From contig NZ_QUZH01000004.1 in assembly GCF_009761675.1 (NCBI RefSeq), forward strand, positions 1 through 64,000: DNA of 64,000 bases, read 5' to 3'. Every line of letters starts with the position of its first letter. The first letter of the stretch is position 1. Source of the DNA: Bhargavaea sp. CC-171006 (GTDB lineage Bacteria > Bacillota > Bacilli > Bacillales_A > Planococcaceae). Both the position numbers and the translations under genes were made by a program. The notes below the pieces were generated by a model. It made no database searches. It saw nothing but the letters and a program-made list of their open reading frames with translations, and was not told the DNA's origin. Positions 14,660-24,252 of this stretch are shown here, one piece after another.

Positions 14660-17618
14660 ACGATTCTTCCTGAATGACGGTTTCACCGGTTCGCCATCTT
14701 TTTACAAGCCATGCCGCAATGAGCAACACCACTGCCGCAATGCCGGCGATAGCTGCTCCGGAATCAAACAGCGTAACCGGATCATACTTGATGGACATGT
14801 AGACCGGCGAGAGGATATCCGGAATATCGGCTTCAGGTACGCCTAGTTTCAGCAACGGGGCGATATAGAGACAGATGAGGGCAATTGCCGCGATCCATCC
14901 TGCTGTCTCAGCCGAATCCAGTGCCGTGCTGATAAGTGCAGATCCTGCAATGACGATAAGGATTGTGAAAAGCGTCCATTCGATTGCACGCTGGTCATTC
15001 AGAGCGTACATGTTCACACTGTACAGGCTGATGATCAGTCCTGTGATGCCGCCCAGAAGAGCCAGCATTCCTGTCCTGAGCAAGGGAGTACCTTCTCGCA
15101 TTTTATGGCTGAAGAAGCCGATGGCCAGACTGCTGATCAGCAGGATGACATATAGAATTGCCGGCGGAACCTTCTTCATCTCTTCCCCTGCGATCGCTTC
15201 TCCGCGCACGCTGAGAGGATTGGTAAAATGATCGAACACGTATCCGTTCTCCTGCCCATCCACATAGGTGTTGTCGAGGAAACTGGAAACGTCATCACTG
15301 AATGCTGTGATTGCCTCTAAGTTCTGACGCCATTTTTCACTGTACGAATCGGTCGCGCTCTCGAAACCTTCCGCTTTGCCCTGCAGTTCTCGTGCGTAGT
15401 TGACAATACTGTCCTGACGCTCGGAAACCTCACTTACGGTAGAACTCAGGCTGACGAGTTGCATGCCAATGTTCTGCTGATCAGATACGAGCTCTCCTTC
15501 ATTCGAAAGAACTTCCGGTTCACTTTCCTGAAGGCGGGTTGCCGGATCGCGAAGTTGTGCTAAAAGCGAATCAGCCTGATCGCCAATTGACTGCAGGTTC
15601 TCGAGTAGTTTCATATGCTGCATCCCAACGGACTCCTCATATCCGGAGACGATCGCGGTGAACGAGGAATTCCATTCTTCGACACGGGCACCGGTCTCGG
15701 GAAGCCCTTCACTGACCTTAGCCCATTGGAGCTTTTCCTCTTCCTTGAGCGCTGCAATATTCTTTGTCAGGGTATTGATAATTTCATCCTTCAGCACTTC
15801 ATCTTTCCTCTGTTGGCGTCCGTCCTTCCGGTCATCCAACGTGAACGCCATTTGCTCCAAGGTCGCGTAGTAGGCAAGGAGCGAGTCAAGATCTTTGGCT
15901 GCCGGCGCCTGCTTGAACAGACCTTTCAGTTCCTTCTTTCGTTCCGGGGAGAGGGTATCCAGTTGGAGGAGGCCTGCTTCCTTCCGTTCAATCTCCCGGA
16001 CAATGGCAACCGTGTTTTCCGGATATTCCTCAAGATATAGTTTCGTCTCCGAGTAGATGGCCAACAGACTTTCATAGGCACTGTAAAGATCACTGTAGTA
16101 GCCGGCTGCAACCTTCACTGCGTTTTCCTTGTCTTCCGCTTCACCATTGCCGTTACCGTTACCTTCACCATTGCCATTGCCATTGCCTTTACCGTTTCCT
16201 TCAGATCCGGCCTCTTCTTCCTTTTCTCCGATCGATTCGTTTACTTCAGATAGTTTGCCTGACAGTTCATCAAGCTGGGCCGGGATTTCCGATTCAGGCT
16301 GTTCTTCTGCGATCTGCTGCTTCAGGCCATCGATCGACGCTGCAAGAGCAGTGATCGTTTCCTTTTCTTCCTCCAGGGAAGGCAGACCTCCGCCTTCTTC
16401 AGGAGCTTCAGGTTCTGGCTGTTCCGGAGGTGCCGGCTCTTCCTTTTCCTGCTCTTTGGCGAGCCGTTCGAGTTCTGCCTTGATGGCCTCGAAATCTGTA
16501 ATGTCCGGCAGACCATCAACGACAGGCGCATCCGGAATCTTAGAGCCTGCTCCGTCTTTCAGATTCTTCTGGAGGGTGCCGATCAATGTGTCGTTATACT
16601 CATCAATCGCCGTTCCCTGGAGTGCAAGAATTTCCTCTGCCTGGCGTTCTGCCTGTTTGAGGCGGACTTGCTCCAAGTCATTGAACTTCTCCTGATTAAG
16701 CGCAATCTGTTTATTCACTTTTTCCAATTCCGCGGCCAATTGGCCGTTGTTTTCCTTTAGACGGCGGACGGTTTCCTCGTATTCAGCTGCCTGTCCGGCA
16801 GCCATTTCCTGGATTTTAGCGATATTGTCCGATTGCAGTTCTTCAAGGACCCCGCGCTGTTCAACCTGGAATGCCTGATAGGACTGGACATCCTGCAGGA
16901 AACCGGAAAGTTCGTTCTTGAACGCTTCCACATGATCGACACGAGCTGCGTGATCCTGGTCAGATGCGCCTTCAACGGTCTCTCTTAATTGTTCCATCTG
17001 TTCGCGCTGTCTCTGCATGACATCCGCAAGTTCGGAAGAACCCGGGTCGTAATACGCAACCATTGCATCGAGGAACTCACTTTCCTTGTCCAGAATCGAT
17101 GCAAACTCTTTCTTGATATGATCCATTTCGATTGCGACATAGCTCCAGTACATGGTTGAGATTCTGCCGTTTACGCGATCTGTTGCACGCTCAATCTCTT
17201 TTAATGCGTTTTTCTTGGAGTCCGCGTTTTTCTGCTGCTGGATCGTGTAATTGAATTCTGCCTTTTGCGGATTCTGTTCATCATAGGACATGACGTTCGA
17301 CGAAAAGTCGGACGGGATGTACAGGACGGCATCATAGCGGTTTGATTTCAGGCCGCTTTCCGCTGCCCCCCTGCCGGTCACTTCCCAGTTGTAGTCGGAG
17401 TCTTCGGAGAGGATGGAGAGTACTTCCTTGCCCATCTCGATTTTCTGTTCTTCCCGTTCGCTCCCCAGGTCTTCGTTGACTACGGCGATTGTCCGTTCAG
17501 CCGGCTCGGCGAACGATGTGAAGCTGCCCGACATAAAGCCAAAGAACAGGACAGGCAACGCGAGGATGGCGATGACTCCCCCAATGATCGACGCCGATTT
17601 TTTTACATTGCTATTCAT
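14649..17618 (-). CDS. esaA: Type VII secretion protein EsaA (YueB)
   Basis: A 989-residue membrane protein. It has an N-terminal transmembrane helix (about 9-30), a very long extracellular coiled-coil region (about 60-790) and five or six transmembrane helices from about 800 to the end. This is the YhgE/Pip-like build of EsaA/YueB. In B. subtilis YueB is the receptor of phage SPP1. The ectodomain contains a Gly-Asn-rich linker near residues 475-490 encoded by 6-bp tandem repeats. ATG at 17618 overlaps the essC stop by 4 nt (ATGA) and follows GGAGAAGGAG; the longer frame from 17645 has no advantage. Confidence 0.9.
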   Translation of the reverse strand: MNSNVKKSASIIGGVIAILALPVLFFGFMSGSFTSFAEPAERTIAVVNEDLGSEREEQKIEMGKEVLSILSEDSDYNWEVTGRGAAESGLKSNRYDAVLYIPSDFSSNVMSYDEQNPQKAEFNYTIQQQKNADSKKNALKEIERATDRVNGRISTMYWSYVAIEMDHIKKEFASILDKESEFLDAMVAYYDPGSSELADVMQRQREQMEQLRETVEGASDQDHAARVDHVEAFKNELSGFLQDVQSYQAFQVEQRGVLEELQSDNIAKIQEMAAGQAAEYEETVRRLKENNGQLAAELEKVNKQIALNQEKFNDLEQVRLKQAERQAEEILALQGTAIDEYNDTLIGTLQKNLKDGAGSKIPDAPVVDGLPDITDFEAIKAELERLAKEQEKEEPAPPEQPEPEAPEEGGGLPSLEEEKETITALAASIDGLKQQIAEEQPESEIPAQLDELSGKLSEVNESIGEKEEEAGSEGNGKGNGNGNGEGNGNGNGEAEDKENAVKVAAGYYSDLYSAYESLLAIYSETKLYLEEYPENTVAIVREIERKEAGLLQLDTLSPERKKELKGLFKQAPAAKDLDSLLAYYATLEQMAFTLDDRKDGRQQRKDEVLKDEIINTLTKNIAALKEEEKLQWAKVSEGLPETGARVEEWNSSFTAIVSGYEESVGMQHMKLLENLQSIGDQADSLLAQLRDPATRLQESEPEVLSNEGELVSDQQNIGMQLVSLSSTVSEVSERQDSIVNYARELQGKAEGFESATDSYSEKWRQNLEAITAFSDDVSSFLDNTYVDGQENGYVFDHFTNPLSVRGEAIAGEEMKKVPPAILYVILLISSLAIGFFSHKMREGTPLLRTGMLALLGGITGLIISLYSVNMYALNDQRAIEWTLFTILIVIAGSALISTALDSAETAGWIAAIALICLYIAPLLKLGVPEADIPDILSPVYMSIKYDPVTLFDSGAAIAGIAAVVLLIAAWLVKRWRTGETVIQEESYES
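16144..16199. repeat. Hexanucleotide repeat in the esaA ectodomain
   Basis: About nine 6-bp units of the type CATTGC / CGTTAC / CTTCAC encode alternating Gly-Asn. Length change in units of six would keep the frame and alter a linker by two residues per step. Confidence 0.7.
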
Positions 17619-20600
17619 CGTACGTTCTCCTTCTCCAGTGTGCATAACGGGATCATGATTTTCGTGCTGTTCCCGTTCAGGATGTAATGTGCAAAGCCGG
17701 CAGGGAGCTCGGCTTCCTTCCGTTCATATGGAACATTGAAGAGCGTCTGCTCGGATTTCTTCATGAAAACTAGTGCCTGGCGCACAAGTTTCAGCTCGTT
17801 TGTGAATACGTCGTAGCCTTTAGTGAACTCGGCGTTGTTGCCTGACACGGCCACATTGAATCCGAGGTGCCCATAGTTTTTCATCAGTTTTACCAGCCTG
17901 TCCTGAATGCGGACATCCGCGGTCTGCATGAATCTCGAGTAGCCGTCGATAAACAGAAACACAGGGACGGGGTTGAATGGAAGACCGGTCTGCACAGCTG
18001 CGACATAAGCCGCTTCTGCCTCCTGCAGATAGGCTTCCGCCTGGGTGATCCATTCTTCCAACTGCTCTTTGGTTTCTGCATACGTGACTTCAGGATCCCG
18101 TGCGTATTCCGATAATCCCCGTTCAAAAGAGTCAAATATGGCGACAGGACCTGTTTCCTGCTTCCTGGCCGTACGGATCAACAGCTTCATCGCATTGGTT
18201 TTGCCCTTGCCGGGGAGGCCAACCATCAGAATATGGCGATGTTTGCTGAAGTCCACCGACACGGGCAGGACAGTCTCTTCATCCAGACCGATCGGAATGA
18301 TTCCCGATGAGACGGGTTGCCCGGCAAGTCCGTCGAAGTGTTCGGCCGACAGCTCGGCCGGCAACATCGGGATCGGAGCAGGGCCTTTTCGTTCCGCATA
18401 CCGTATGCGTAGATCCCGGACCCGTTCCTTGACCCCGTTCAAGACGCCAAAATCGTCCGCCCCGTCCGCCGGAAGGAACATCTGGCCAAACATGGCTTCT
18501 TCCGTTTTGATGATTGCCCTGCCGGGAAAAGGTTCCGGCGTAAACGGCGGACGCCCGATCATGCCGTACATTTCAGATGAATCCATCAGATAGTGGACAA
18601 TCTTCATCTTCAGATTATTCATCAGGTGATGACGCACCGACTGAGGGCGGGTCGCCGTCAGCAGAAGATGGATCCCCAGGGACGAGCCGTCACGGCTGAA
18701 CTGGCTCATCTGAAGCTCCAGTTCCTCCAACTCATCACGGATGATGTCGTAGTTATCGACCGCAAGATAGATGAGCGGCAGCGGCTGTTGCGATATCCGG
18801 TTGTACATCTGGATGGAGCTGACCTCGGCCTGCTGGAACAAGTTCTTTCTCTTGCTGATTTCCGCCCGGATCATCCGGACCATTTTTTCCCGTTTCAATT
18901 CCTCATCGAGGGTCAGGTAATCTGCAGTATGAGGAAGCTGCCGGAGTGGAAGCAGTGTACCGTTGCCATAGTCGAGAAGATAGAAATGTACCTCTTCCGG
19001 TGTCATGCTTTGCGCAATCCCCAAAAGGAGGGACTGCAATGTATAGGACTTTCCATAACCGGTGGAACCGAAAATCCCTACATTTCCGTCTTCCAACGGG
19101 TTATAGCCTACTGCCCGCTGGCTCTGCTTTTCCGGCTCATCTATGATGGCAATCGCGAAACCGGCACCATCGTATTGGCGGTCGCCAACATTGGCAAGCC
19201 GGTCAGGCAGCGGCGGCAGCCACGGGCTCCGGAGCCGTCGGATGCCGAGCTGATCTGCCGTCGATGCTATCGAGGCTGTCACGGCATCAATTTCCGTCAT
19301 GTTGCTCCGCTTTCCCTTCACGACAGCCGACAGGCCGGTTAGCGGTTCCAGTCCCAGGTCGGTGACGATTGCCACTTCATCTTCCCCATCGTGCGTCTCG
19401 TTCTGGTAAGGCGCCCCGCTCCAGGCAGACTGAAACAGTTCGTACACTTCATTGTTTCCGACCTGGAGATAACCGCGTCCGGTCACCGTGATGTTCGCCG
19501 CATCCCCATTTTTAAGAATCTCCTTGCTGTCCGATGCATCCTGCACTTTCAGCGCGATCCTGAACCTTGCGTTGCTCCAGATCTGATCGTCGATGATGCC
19601 GCCCGGTTTCTGTGTCGCAAGAATCAGGTGGACCCCCAGGCTTCGGCCAATCCGCGCCGCACTGACAAGTTCACGGATGAATTCCGGCTCCTCGGTCTTC
19701 AACTCAGCGAATTCATCCGAAATCAGAAACAGATGTGGCATCGGCTCCGGTGCTTCTCCGCTTTTGTAGAGTTCAGTGTATTCATCGATATGGGTGACGG
19801 TATGCCGGTCAAACAGGCGTTGCCGCCGCTTTAGTTCGCTCTTGATCGAGGCGAGTGCCCGGTCACTGAAGTTCCGGCTCCCTTCGATGTTGGTGATTGT
19901 CCCCAGCAAATGGGGAATGTTCCGGAATGGCTGTGCCATGCCGCCGCCTTTGTAGTCGATAAGAAGGAATGCGACTTCATGCGGATGGAACTTTACCGCG
20001 AGCGAAAGAATATACGTCTGCAGTAACTCCGACTTACCTGAACCCGTCGTCCCCGCCAAAAGTCCGTGTGGTCCGTGGGCCTTCTCATGGAGGTTCAGTT
20101 CGATCAGGTCCTCGCGCCCCTTGTATCCGACTGGAGCCGCCAGGGAGCGTGCAGACTGGTTCGTATTCCAGTTTTCAGCGATCGCCAGGTCATCCGCATC
20201 CGTCACGCCGTACATATCGAGGAAGCTGACCATTGAAGGAAGGGAGTTCGTGACACCGGTTTGGTGGTCCAGCGTCCTCAGCATTCTTGCGAAATGCTCA
20301 TTACCTCCTGTATTCTGTGCATCCAGTCTGAATCTGGTGTCAGCGGCGATGCCATCCCGAATGAGGATGTCACCCTCACGGTCGTTGACATAACGGACAA
20401 GCATATGTACATTTTCCGTGATCCGCTCTTTCGCATTCGCCGTGAAGATGACGGAAATGCCCAATGCTTCATGGTCCTTCCCTTCAAGAAACTCCATGAT
20501 GATGTGTTCAGACAGCAGCTTATAATCAGAAACGATGAAAACAAGATGCGGTGCAAAACGTACCTTGCCTTTGTTCTCGTCATTGTCACGTTCCCTCAGA

Positions 20601-22087
20601 ATTTCATACAACGACCCCAGAAGCTGATCACGTGTCCGTTCGTCATGGATCAGCCCTTTTGCGTTCATATGGGGCAGTTGGAAGTGCGGCAGCCATTTCA
20701 TCCATTCCATTTCCTCATATCTGCTGTTGTCAAATACATAGATGAAGCGGACATCGTGATAACTGTGGAAAAAGGACAACTGGCCGATGATCTGTCCGAT
20801 TTCCTTGCGGATGACTTCCTCTTTACCGAACATTCCAATGATCCCTCTGGATAGGTCAGCGGTGATGGGAGCGTTCTGAAGTTCCCTGTACACTTCCTCC
20901 ATCCGTTTCGACTGCTCAATGAGATCATCGACTTCCCGATTGGCAAGATCCCCCGCCGATAGGGACAAACTGTAGCTTGCCGGTACTTTTCCCGTGCCTA
21001 ATCTGAATTGCAGAAAGTCTGCATTGTCACGCGCCTTTTCCCAGATCCTCCCTGATAGCCCTTCCGTCATCCGCTTCACTTCACTGAACGGCGGAAAATG
21101 GTAGTCGAGCATTGTCTGATGCCGCTCACGGAGTTCATGAAGCTCTTCACGCATATTTTCCAGATAGGCCGTATAAACTCTGCGGCGCTTTTCCTCCTGC
21201 ATTTTCCTGCGCTTGCGTTCTTTGAAGTATTGGACGGTCGAAGTGATGATCGTCACGGTGAACATCGAAATGGAAATGAGGATGAACAATCCCCGCGGGA
21301 TGAAAATCACGACCAGAGACATGACGATCAGCATGACAAGTGGAGGGAGAATGACGAGCCAAAGCCCCCTGCCCTCATCCGGCTGTTCCTGTACCGGGAA
21401 AGAAAGTGATACCTTATCGTCGGGCGCCTGATGGATGAGACGCGGGGTACGCCGGTAGGCCGGGTAAGTTTTCTTTACCTCGGACTCGGGCTCTTCAAAT
21501 ACGGGGAGTGAAGTCCGGTACTTAAACGGAGATGATATTCCGATCATGTCATTGTCCACAAATTGAACTTCCATCCTCAGCCACTGGATGATATCTCCTG
21601 CCCTGAGACGAACGGCCCCTGATGTCTTTTTCCCATTCAGATAGAATGGGCAGCCAAACTCTATATCAGCACTCCAGCCGTCAGTACCTTTCAGCAGGAC
21701 AAAACCCTTTCCCCCCGGAATGTCAGCGCCTGTTAAATTAACGGTGGCCTCCGGCTTTCCCGACGCAAAAATCAGCTGGTTTTCAAATCCTATATAATAG
21801 CAGTCGCTTTTTCGCGGCGCCGGGGTGATCGACAGGTGCAGTGATCGGCCTTTTTGAAGAGCAGCCAGATGCTCGCCAATTTTGAGATAACCGATTTCCC
21901 CCTGCCGGTCTCTGACACGGTAACCGTCATCCCCGCCTTCAAGCGTGATGGTGCCATTCGCGAATGGGAAGTCAAGCACTGTCAATGTGTCATCGACGGA
22001 AGGCCCGATTGACATGCGCTTCGCAGTATATTCGTCGAAGTCGATCTTTTGATAGTGCTCCGAGTAATGGATCCACAATTGCTGCAT
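17615..22087 (-). CDS. essC: Type VII secretion ATPase EssC (YukBA)
   Basis: A 1490-residue motor protein. Two FHA-like domains fill residues 1 to about 190, two transmembrane helices lie near 245-290, and three FtsK/SpoIIIE-type ATPase domains follow. Walker A lysines are near residues 684 (GTTGSGKSE), 1012 (GSTGYGKSY) and 1294 (GLPGKGKTN). Only the first domain has a full Walker B with DE (LFLISDEFAEL), as expected for EssC, where D1 is the active motor. Full length, with no split. It begins 29 nt after essB with an AGAAGGTGA site and is the engine of the secretion system. Confidence 0.95.
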   Translation of the reverse strand: MQQLWIHYSEHYQKIDFDEYTAKRMSIGPSVDDTLTVLDFPFANGTITLEGGDDGYRVRDRQGEIGYLKIGEHLAALQKGRSLHLSITPAPRKSDCYYIGFENQLIFASGKPEATVNLTGADIPGGKGFVLLKGTDGWSADIEFGCPFYLNGKKTSGAVRLRAGDIIQWLRMEVQFVDNDMIGISSPFKYRTSLPVFEEPESEVKKTYPAYRRTPRLIHQAPDDKVSLSFPVQEQPDEGRGLWLVILPPLVMLIVMSLVVIFIPRGLFILISISMFTVTIITSTVQYFKERKRRKMQEEKRRRVYTAYLENMREELHELRERHQTMLDYHFPPFSEVKRMTEGLSGRIWEKARDNADFLQFRLGTGKVPASYSLSLSAGDLANREVDDLIEQSKRMEEVYRELQNAPITADLSRGIIGMFGKEEVIRKEIGQIIGQLSFFHSYHDVRFIYVFDNSRYEEMEWMKWLPHFQLPHMNAKGLIHDERTRDQLLGSLYEILRERDNDENKGKVRFAPHLVFIVSDYKLLSEHIIMEFLEGKDHEALGISVIFTANAKERITENVHMLVRYVNDREGDILIRDGIAADTRFRLDAQNTGGNEHFARMLRTLDHQTGVTNSLPSMVSFLDMYGVTDADDLAIAENWNTNQSARSLAAPVGYKGREDLIELNLHEKAHGPHGLLAGTTGSGKSELLQTYILSLAVKFHPHEVAFLLIDYKGGGMAQPFRNIPHLLGTITNIEGSRNFSDRALASIKSELKRRQRLFDRHTVTHIDEYTELYKSGEAPEPMPHLFLISDEFAELKTEEPEFIRELVSAARIGRSLGVHLILATQKPGGIIDDQIWSNARFRIALKVQDASDSKEILKNGDAANITVTGRGYLQVGNNEVYELFQSAWSGAPYQNETHDGEDEVAIVTDLGLEPLTGLSAVVKGKRSNMTEIDAVTASIASTADQLGIRRLRSPWLPPLPDRLANVGDRQYDGAGFAIAIIDEPEKQSQRAVGYNPLEDGNVGIFGSTGYGKSYTLQSLLLGIAQSMTPEEVHFYLLDYGNGTLLPLRQLPHTADYLTLDEELKREKMVRMIRAEISKRKNLFQQAEVSSIQMYNRISQQPLPLIYLAVDNYDIIRDELEELELQMSQFSRDGSSLGIHLLLTATRPQSVRHHLMNNLKMKIVHYLMDSSEMYGMIGRPPFTPEPFPGRAIIKTEEAMFGQMFLPADGADDFGVLNGVKERVRDLRIRYAERKGPAPIPMLPAELSAEHFDGLAGQPVSSGIIPIGLDEETVLPVSVDFSKHRHILMVGLPGKGKTNAMKLLIRTARKQETGPVAIFDSFERGLSEYARDPEVTYAETKEQLEEWITQAEAYLQEAEAAYVAAVQTGLPFNPVPVFLFIDGYSRFMQTADVRIQDRLVKLMKNYGHLGFNVAVSGNNAEFTKGYDVFTNELKLVRQALVFMKKSEQTLFNVPYERKEAELPAGFAHYILNGNSTKIMIPLCTLEKENVR

Positions 22088-22116
22088 CGATCTTTCACCT
22101 TCTTTCTACAGACGGT

Positions 22117-23484
22117 TTAAGAACCGCTTTTTTCCCCGGATTCATCGTCCGGTCCTTCAGTTGGCTTTTTATCGGATTTTTTTGCTTCTGCTTTTTCATC
22201 TGTCTTGTCCGACTCCACCTCTTCCTTCGGTTGCCCGGAATTTTCAGGGCCTGCGTTTTCAGTGGCTGGCTTTTCCGATTCTTCCATGTCCGTGGTCATC
22301 TCTTCCCCGGTTGTCTGTTTGATTTCTTCCATAGCCTTCTGGATTTCTTCGAGTTCCTTGTTGATTTCTGAAATCTGCTCCTGCTTTTCCTGCCCGCTAA
22401 GTTCCTTATCCGCCCGGATTTCCTCCTGACGAATGGCAAGGCCGTATGCCAAGAGAACAGGATCTTCCATCGCGCGCGCTATGTCTACTGCTTCTTCCGC
22501 CTCGTTCCGACCGATCAGGACCCAGTACTTCAGGTAGTTCTCATCTGTCTTCAGCGTAATATTAGACCGGATATTCTCCTTCTGTTCTTCGGTCAGCCTT
22601 TCATTGATGACGTAGGAGTCTGCCAACTCATAGAGTGAGACGTAAGGCAGGCTGTCCGGTTTGTAATCGGATAGCTCTGTCACGGTATTACTGTAATTCA
22701 TCGACAGATACGCTTGATGAGCTGCGTTGATGGCTGCCGTCTTCGGTTTTTCATAAATAAATGTATATAAAGTGAAAGCAAGAGAGGGGATGAGGAGTAC
22801 ACCGGAAACAATCCCCAAGACCTTTGCGGTTTTCCACTTTTTATTCGGAATCCGGACATTCTCCATCTCCCGTCTGTTTACATCTTCAATCGCCTTGTCA
22901 ATAAAAATCCTGAGTGCATCCGGATCCGCTGCAGACATGACAGCTGCAGCCTGCGGTTTTAGATCGAGAGTGTCGTGGTGATGAAGATAATCTTCATACT
23001 TCCGTGTCCCATCCACCGCAACAGCAATCACGGCCTTTGTTTCCTGCCACACCCTCATCTGATCCGGAGATTCCGGCGGCAGGCTGTCCGTCACACCAAG
23101 ATGAAGAAAGCGCGGAGTCATACTGCTGTCAAAGACGATATTCTCCGGACACACTACCGGTTGCAACCGGCCATTGCTACATTGTTCTGCCAAGTCGACA
23201 AGCTTTCCGGCAAACATCCATCTTGTCTTCTCGTCCTCTCCGAGAAGCACGCCAAAGCGGTTAAAGCGCTCCGGGAAAATAGCGGTGATCTTCAGTTCGT
23301 CACCGCTCAGGTCGATCTCTTTCCGGATGACCGGATCAGCGGCGGCAAGGAATGAGATTTCTGCTTCATTGTTCATCCCGATCCGTTCCGTCTGGAAAAC
23401 GAACGAACTTTGATGGTTTCCATGTTGGATGTCAGCATCCAACAGTTTTTCCATATAGGAAAGCGGTTGTTTATCAGTCGCCAT
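22117..23484 (-). CDS. essB: Type VII secretion protein EssB (YukC)
   Basis: A 455-residue bitopic membrane protein. The cytoplasmic N-terminal domain (about 1-210) has the pseudokinase fold of YukC, followed by one transmembrane helix (VLGIVSGVLLIPSLAFTLYTF) and an extracellular helical domain. The last ~90 residues are a highly charged, low-complexity tail (repeated E, K, S and D) that is probably disordered. ATG at 23484 has AAGGGG upstream; 18 extra codons to 23538 lack a ribosome site. Confidence 0.9.
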   Translation of the reverse strand: MATDKQPLSYMEKLLDADIQHGNHQSSFVFQTERIGMNNEAEISFLAAADPVIRKEIDLSGDELKITAIFPERFNRFGVLLGEDEKTRWMFAGKLVDLAEQCSNGRLQPVVCPENIVFDSSMTPRFLHLGVTDSLPPESPDQMRVWQETKAVIAVAVDGTRKYEDYLHHHDTLDLKPQAAAVMSAADPDALRIFIDKAIEDVNRREMENVRIPNKKWKTAKVLGIVSGVLLIPSLAFTLYTFIYEKPKTAAINAAHQAYLSMNYSNTVTELSDYKPDSLPYVSLYELADSYVINERLTEEQKENIRSNITLKTDENYLKYWVLIGRNEAEEAVDIARAMEDPVLLAYGLAIRQEEIRADKELSGQEKQEQISEINKELEEIQKAMEEIKQTTGEEMTTDMEESEKPATENAGPENSGQPKEEVESDKTDEKAEAKKSDKKPTEGPDDESGEKSGS

Positions 23485-23542
23485 TTCGGTCTGCCCCTTT
23501 ACTAAGTTCAAACTGTCTATGTATGATGGGTTGCACAAAAAA

Positions 23543-23782
23543 TTATAGGATTTCCAGACGGTCTCCGGTCTGGATTCCGCATTTCGACATTGTCAAATGA
23601 CCAGGGACGACCCGATTTTTATTAACAATCCTTACCCAATGCCCTTCTCGCTGGTATTTGGATACGCCTTTGGCCTGACGGGCGATTTCCGCCACTTTTT
23701 TCATTGTGTGATAATCCGACAGCCGGAGGTCGAAGACGCCTCCATCATAATTGGTCAGATCTACAGTAATTTCGATATACAT
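23543..23782 (-). CDS. esaB: Ubiquitin-like protein EsaB (YukD)
   Basis: A 79-residue protein with a ubiquitin-like pattern (YIEITVDLTNYDGGVFDLRL ... HLTMSKCGIQTGDRLEIL). It matches YukD/EsaB in size and in its place between esxA and essB. It is a cytoplasmic accessory or regulatory subunit of type VII secretion. The frame runs back to 23899, but ATG at 23782 with GGGGTGA is the sensible start. Confidence 0.9.
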   Translation of the reverse strand: MYIEITVDLTNYDGGVFDLRLSDYHTMKKVAEIARQAKGVSKYQREGHWVRIVNKNRVVPGHLTMSKCGIQTGDRLEIL

Positions 23783-23808
23783 GCATTCACCCCATTTTAA
23801 TGAAGGAA

Positions 23809-23838
23809 GAGCGCCTTCCGGTGAGTTGAAAGGCGCTC
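23809..23838 (-). terminator. Hairpin between esxA and esaB, possible partial terminator
   Basis: GAGCGCCTT and AAGGCGCTC form a perfect 9-bp stem with a 12-nt loop in the esxA-esaB gap. The T tract is poor (TTCCTTCATT), so it may attenuate transcription or protect the esxA 3' end rather than terminate fully. Confidence 0.5.
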
Positions 23839-23861
23839 CAAAATATTCAACGTACAGCTGA

Positions 23862-24155
23862 TCAGCTGCGGATTTGGCCCGCAATCTGTTCGTCCGCATC
23901 GCGGAGGGCTTGGCCAGTGCGGTTCAGTTGGACACCGATTTCCGAAAGAAGGTCACGCATATCGTTGAAGTGCGGCTTTAGACGCTCATACTGTTCAGCG
24001 AATGCACGGCTGGAAGCCCCTTCCCATACGGAAGTAAGTTCCGAAATCATACCGTCGAGGCGGCCAATCTGTGCAGCCATTTCTCCGGATTCGTTATTGT
24101 AGCGATTCGACATAGCTTCCAGTTCAGCAGGGGTTACGCGAATGATACCTGACAT
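23862..24155 (-). CDS. esxA: WXG100 secreted protein EsxA (YukE)
   Basis: A 97-residue WXG100 protein: two helices joined by the W44-E-G46 turn (SVWEGASSRAF), beginning MSGIIRVTPAELEAMS as in YukE/EsxA. The YxxxD/E-type signal expected after the second helix is not obvious at the C-terminus (EQIAGQIRS). It is the first gene of the secretion operon. ATG at 24155 is preceded by AAAGGAGAT with 9-nt spacing; the ATG at 24164 overlaps that site and is rejected. Confidence 0.95.
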   Translation of the reverse strand: MSGIIRVTPAELEAMSNRYNNESGEMAAQIGRLDGMISELTSVWEGASSRAFAEQYERLKPHFNDMRDLLSEIGVQLNRTGQALRDADEQIAGQIRS

Positions 24156-24156
24156 T

Positions 24157-24252
24157 TCATCCATCTCCTTTTAATTTGCTGTATTTAAAATAACTGCTAT
24201 CTGGTGATTTGGCGTCGCCGCCACTCCACCGCAGGTATTTCCGGGTCATCAT
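24157..24252 (-). CDS. Possible leader ORF upstream of esxA
   Basis: A 31-codon frame (MMTRKYLRWSGG... to ...SKLKGDG) ends one base before the esxA ATG, and the esxA ribosome site lies inside its last codons. This spacing would allow translational coupling. No strong ribosome site precedes it and no family is recognised, so it may be a chance frame. Confidence 0.25.
   Translation of the reverse strand: MMTRKYLRWSGGDAKSPDSSYFKYSKLKGDG

Noticed and set aside
16129-16695. Plus-strand ORF rich in Pro, Leu and Ser
   Set aside because: It is a shadow of the Gly-Asn repeat and coiled coil of esaA.
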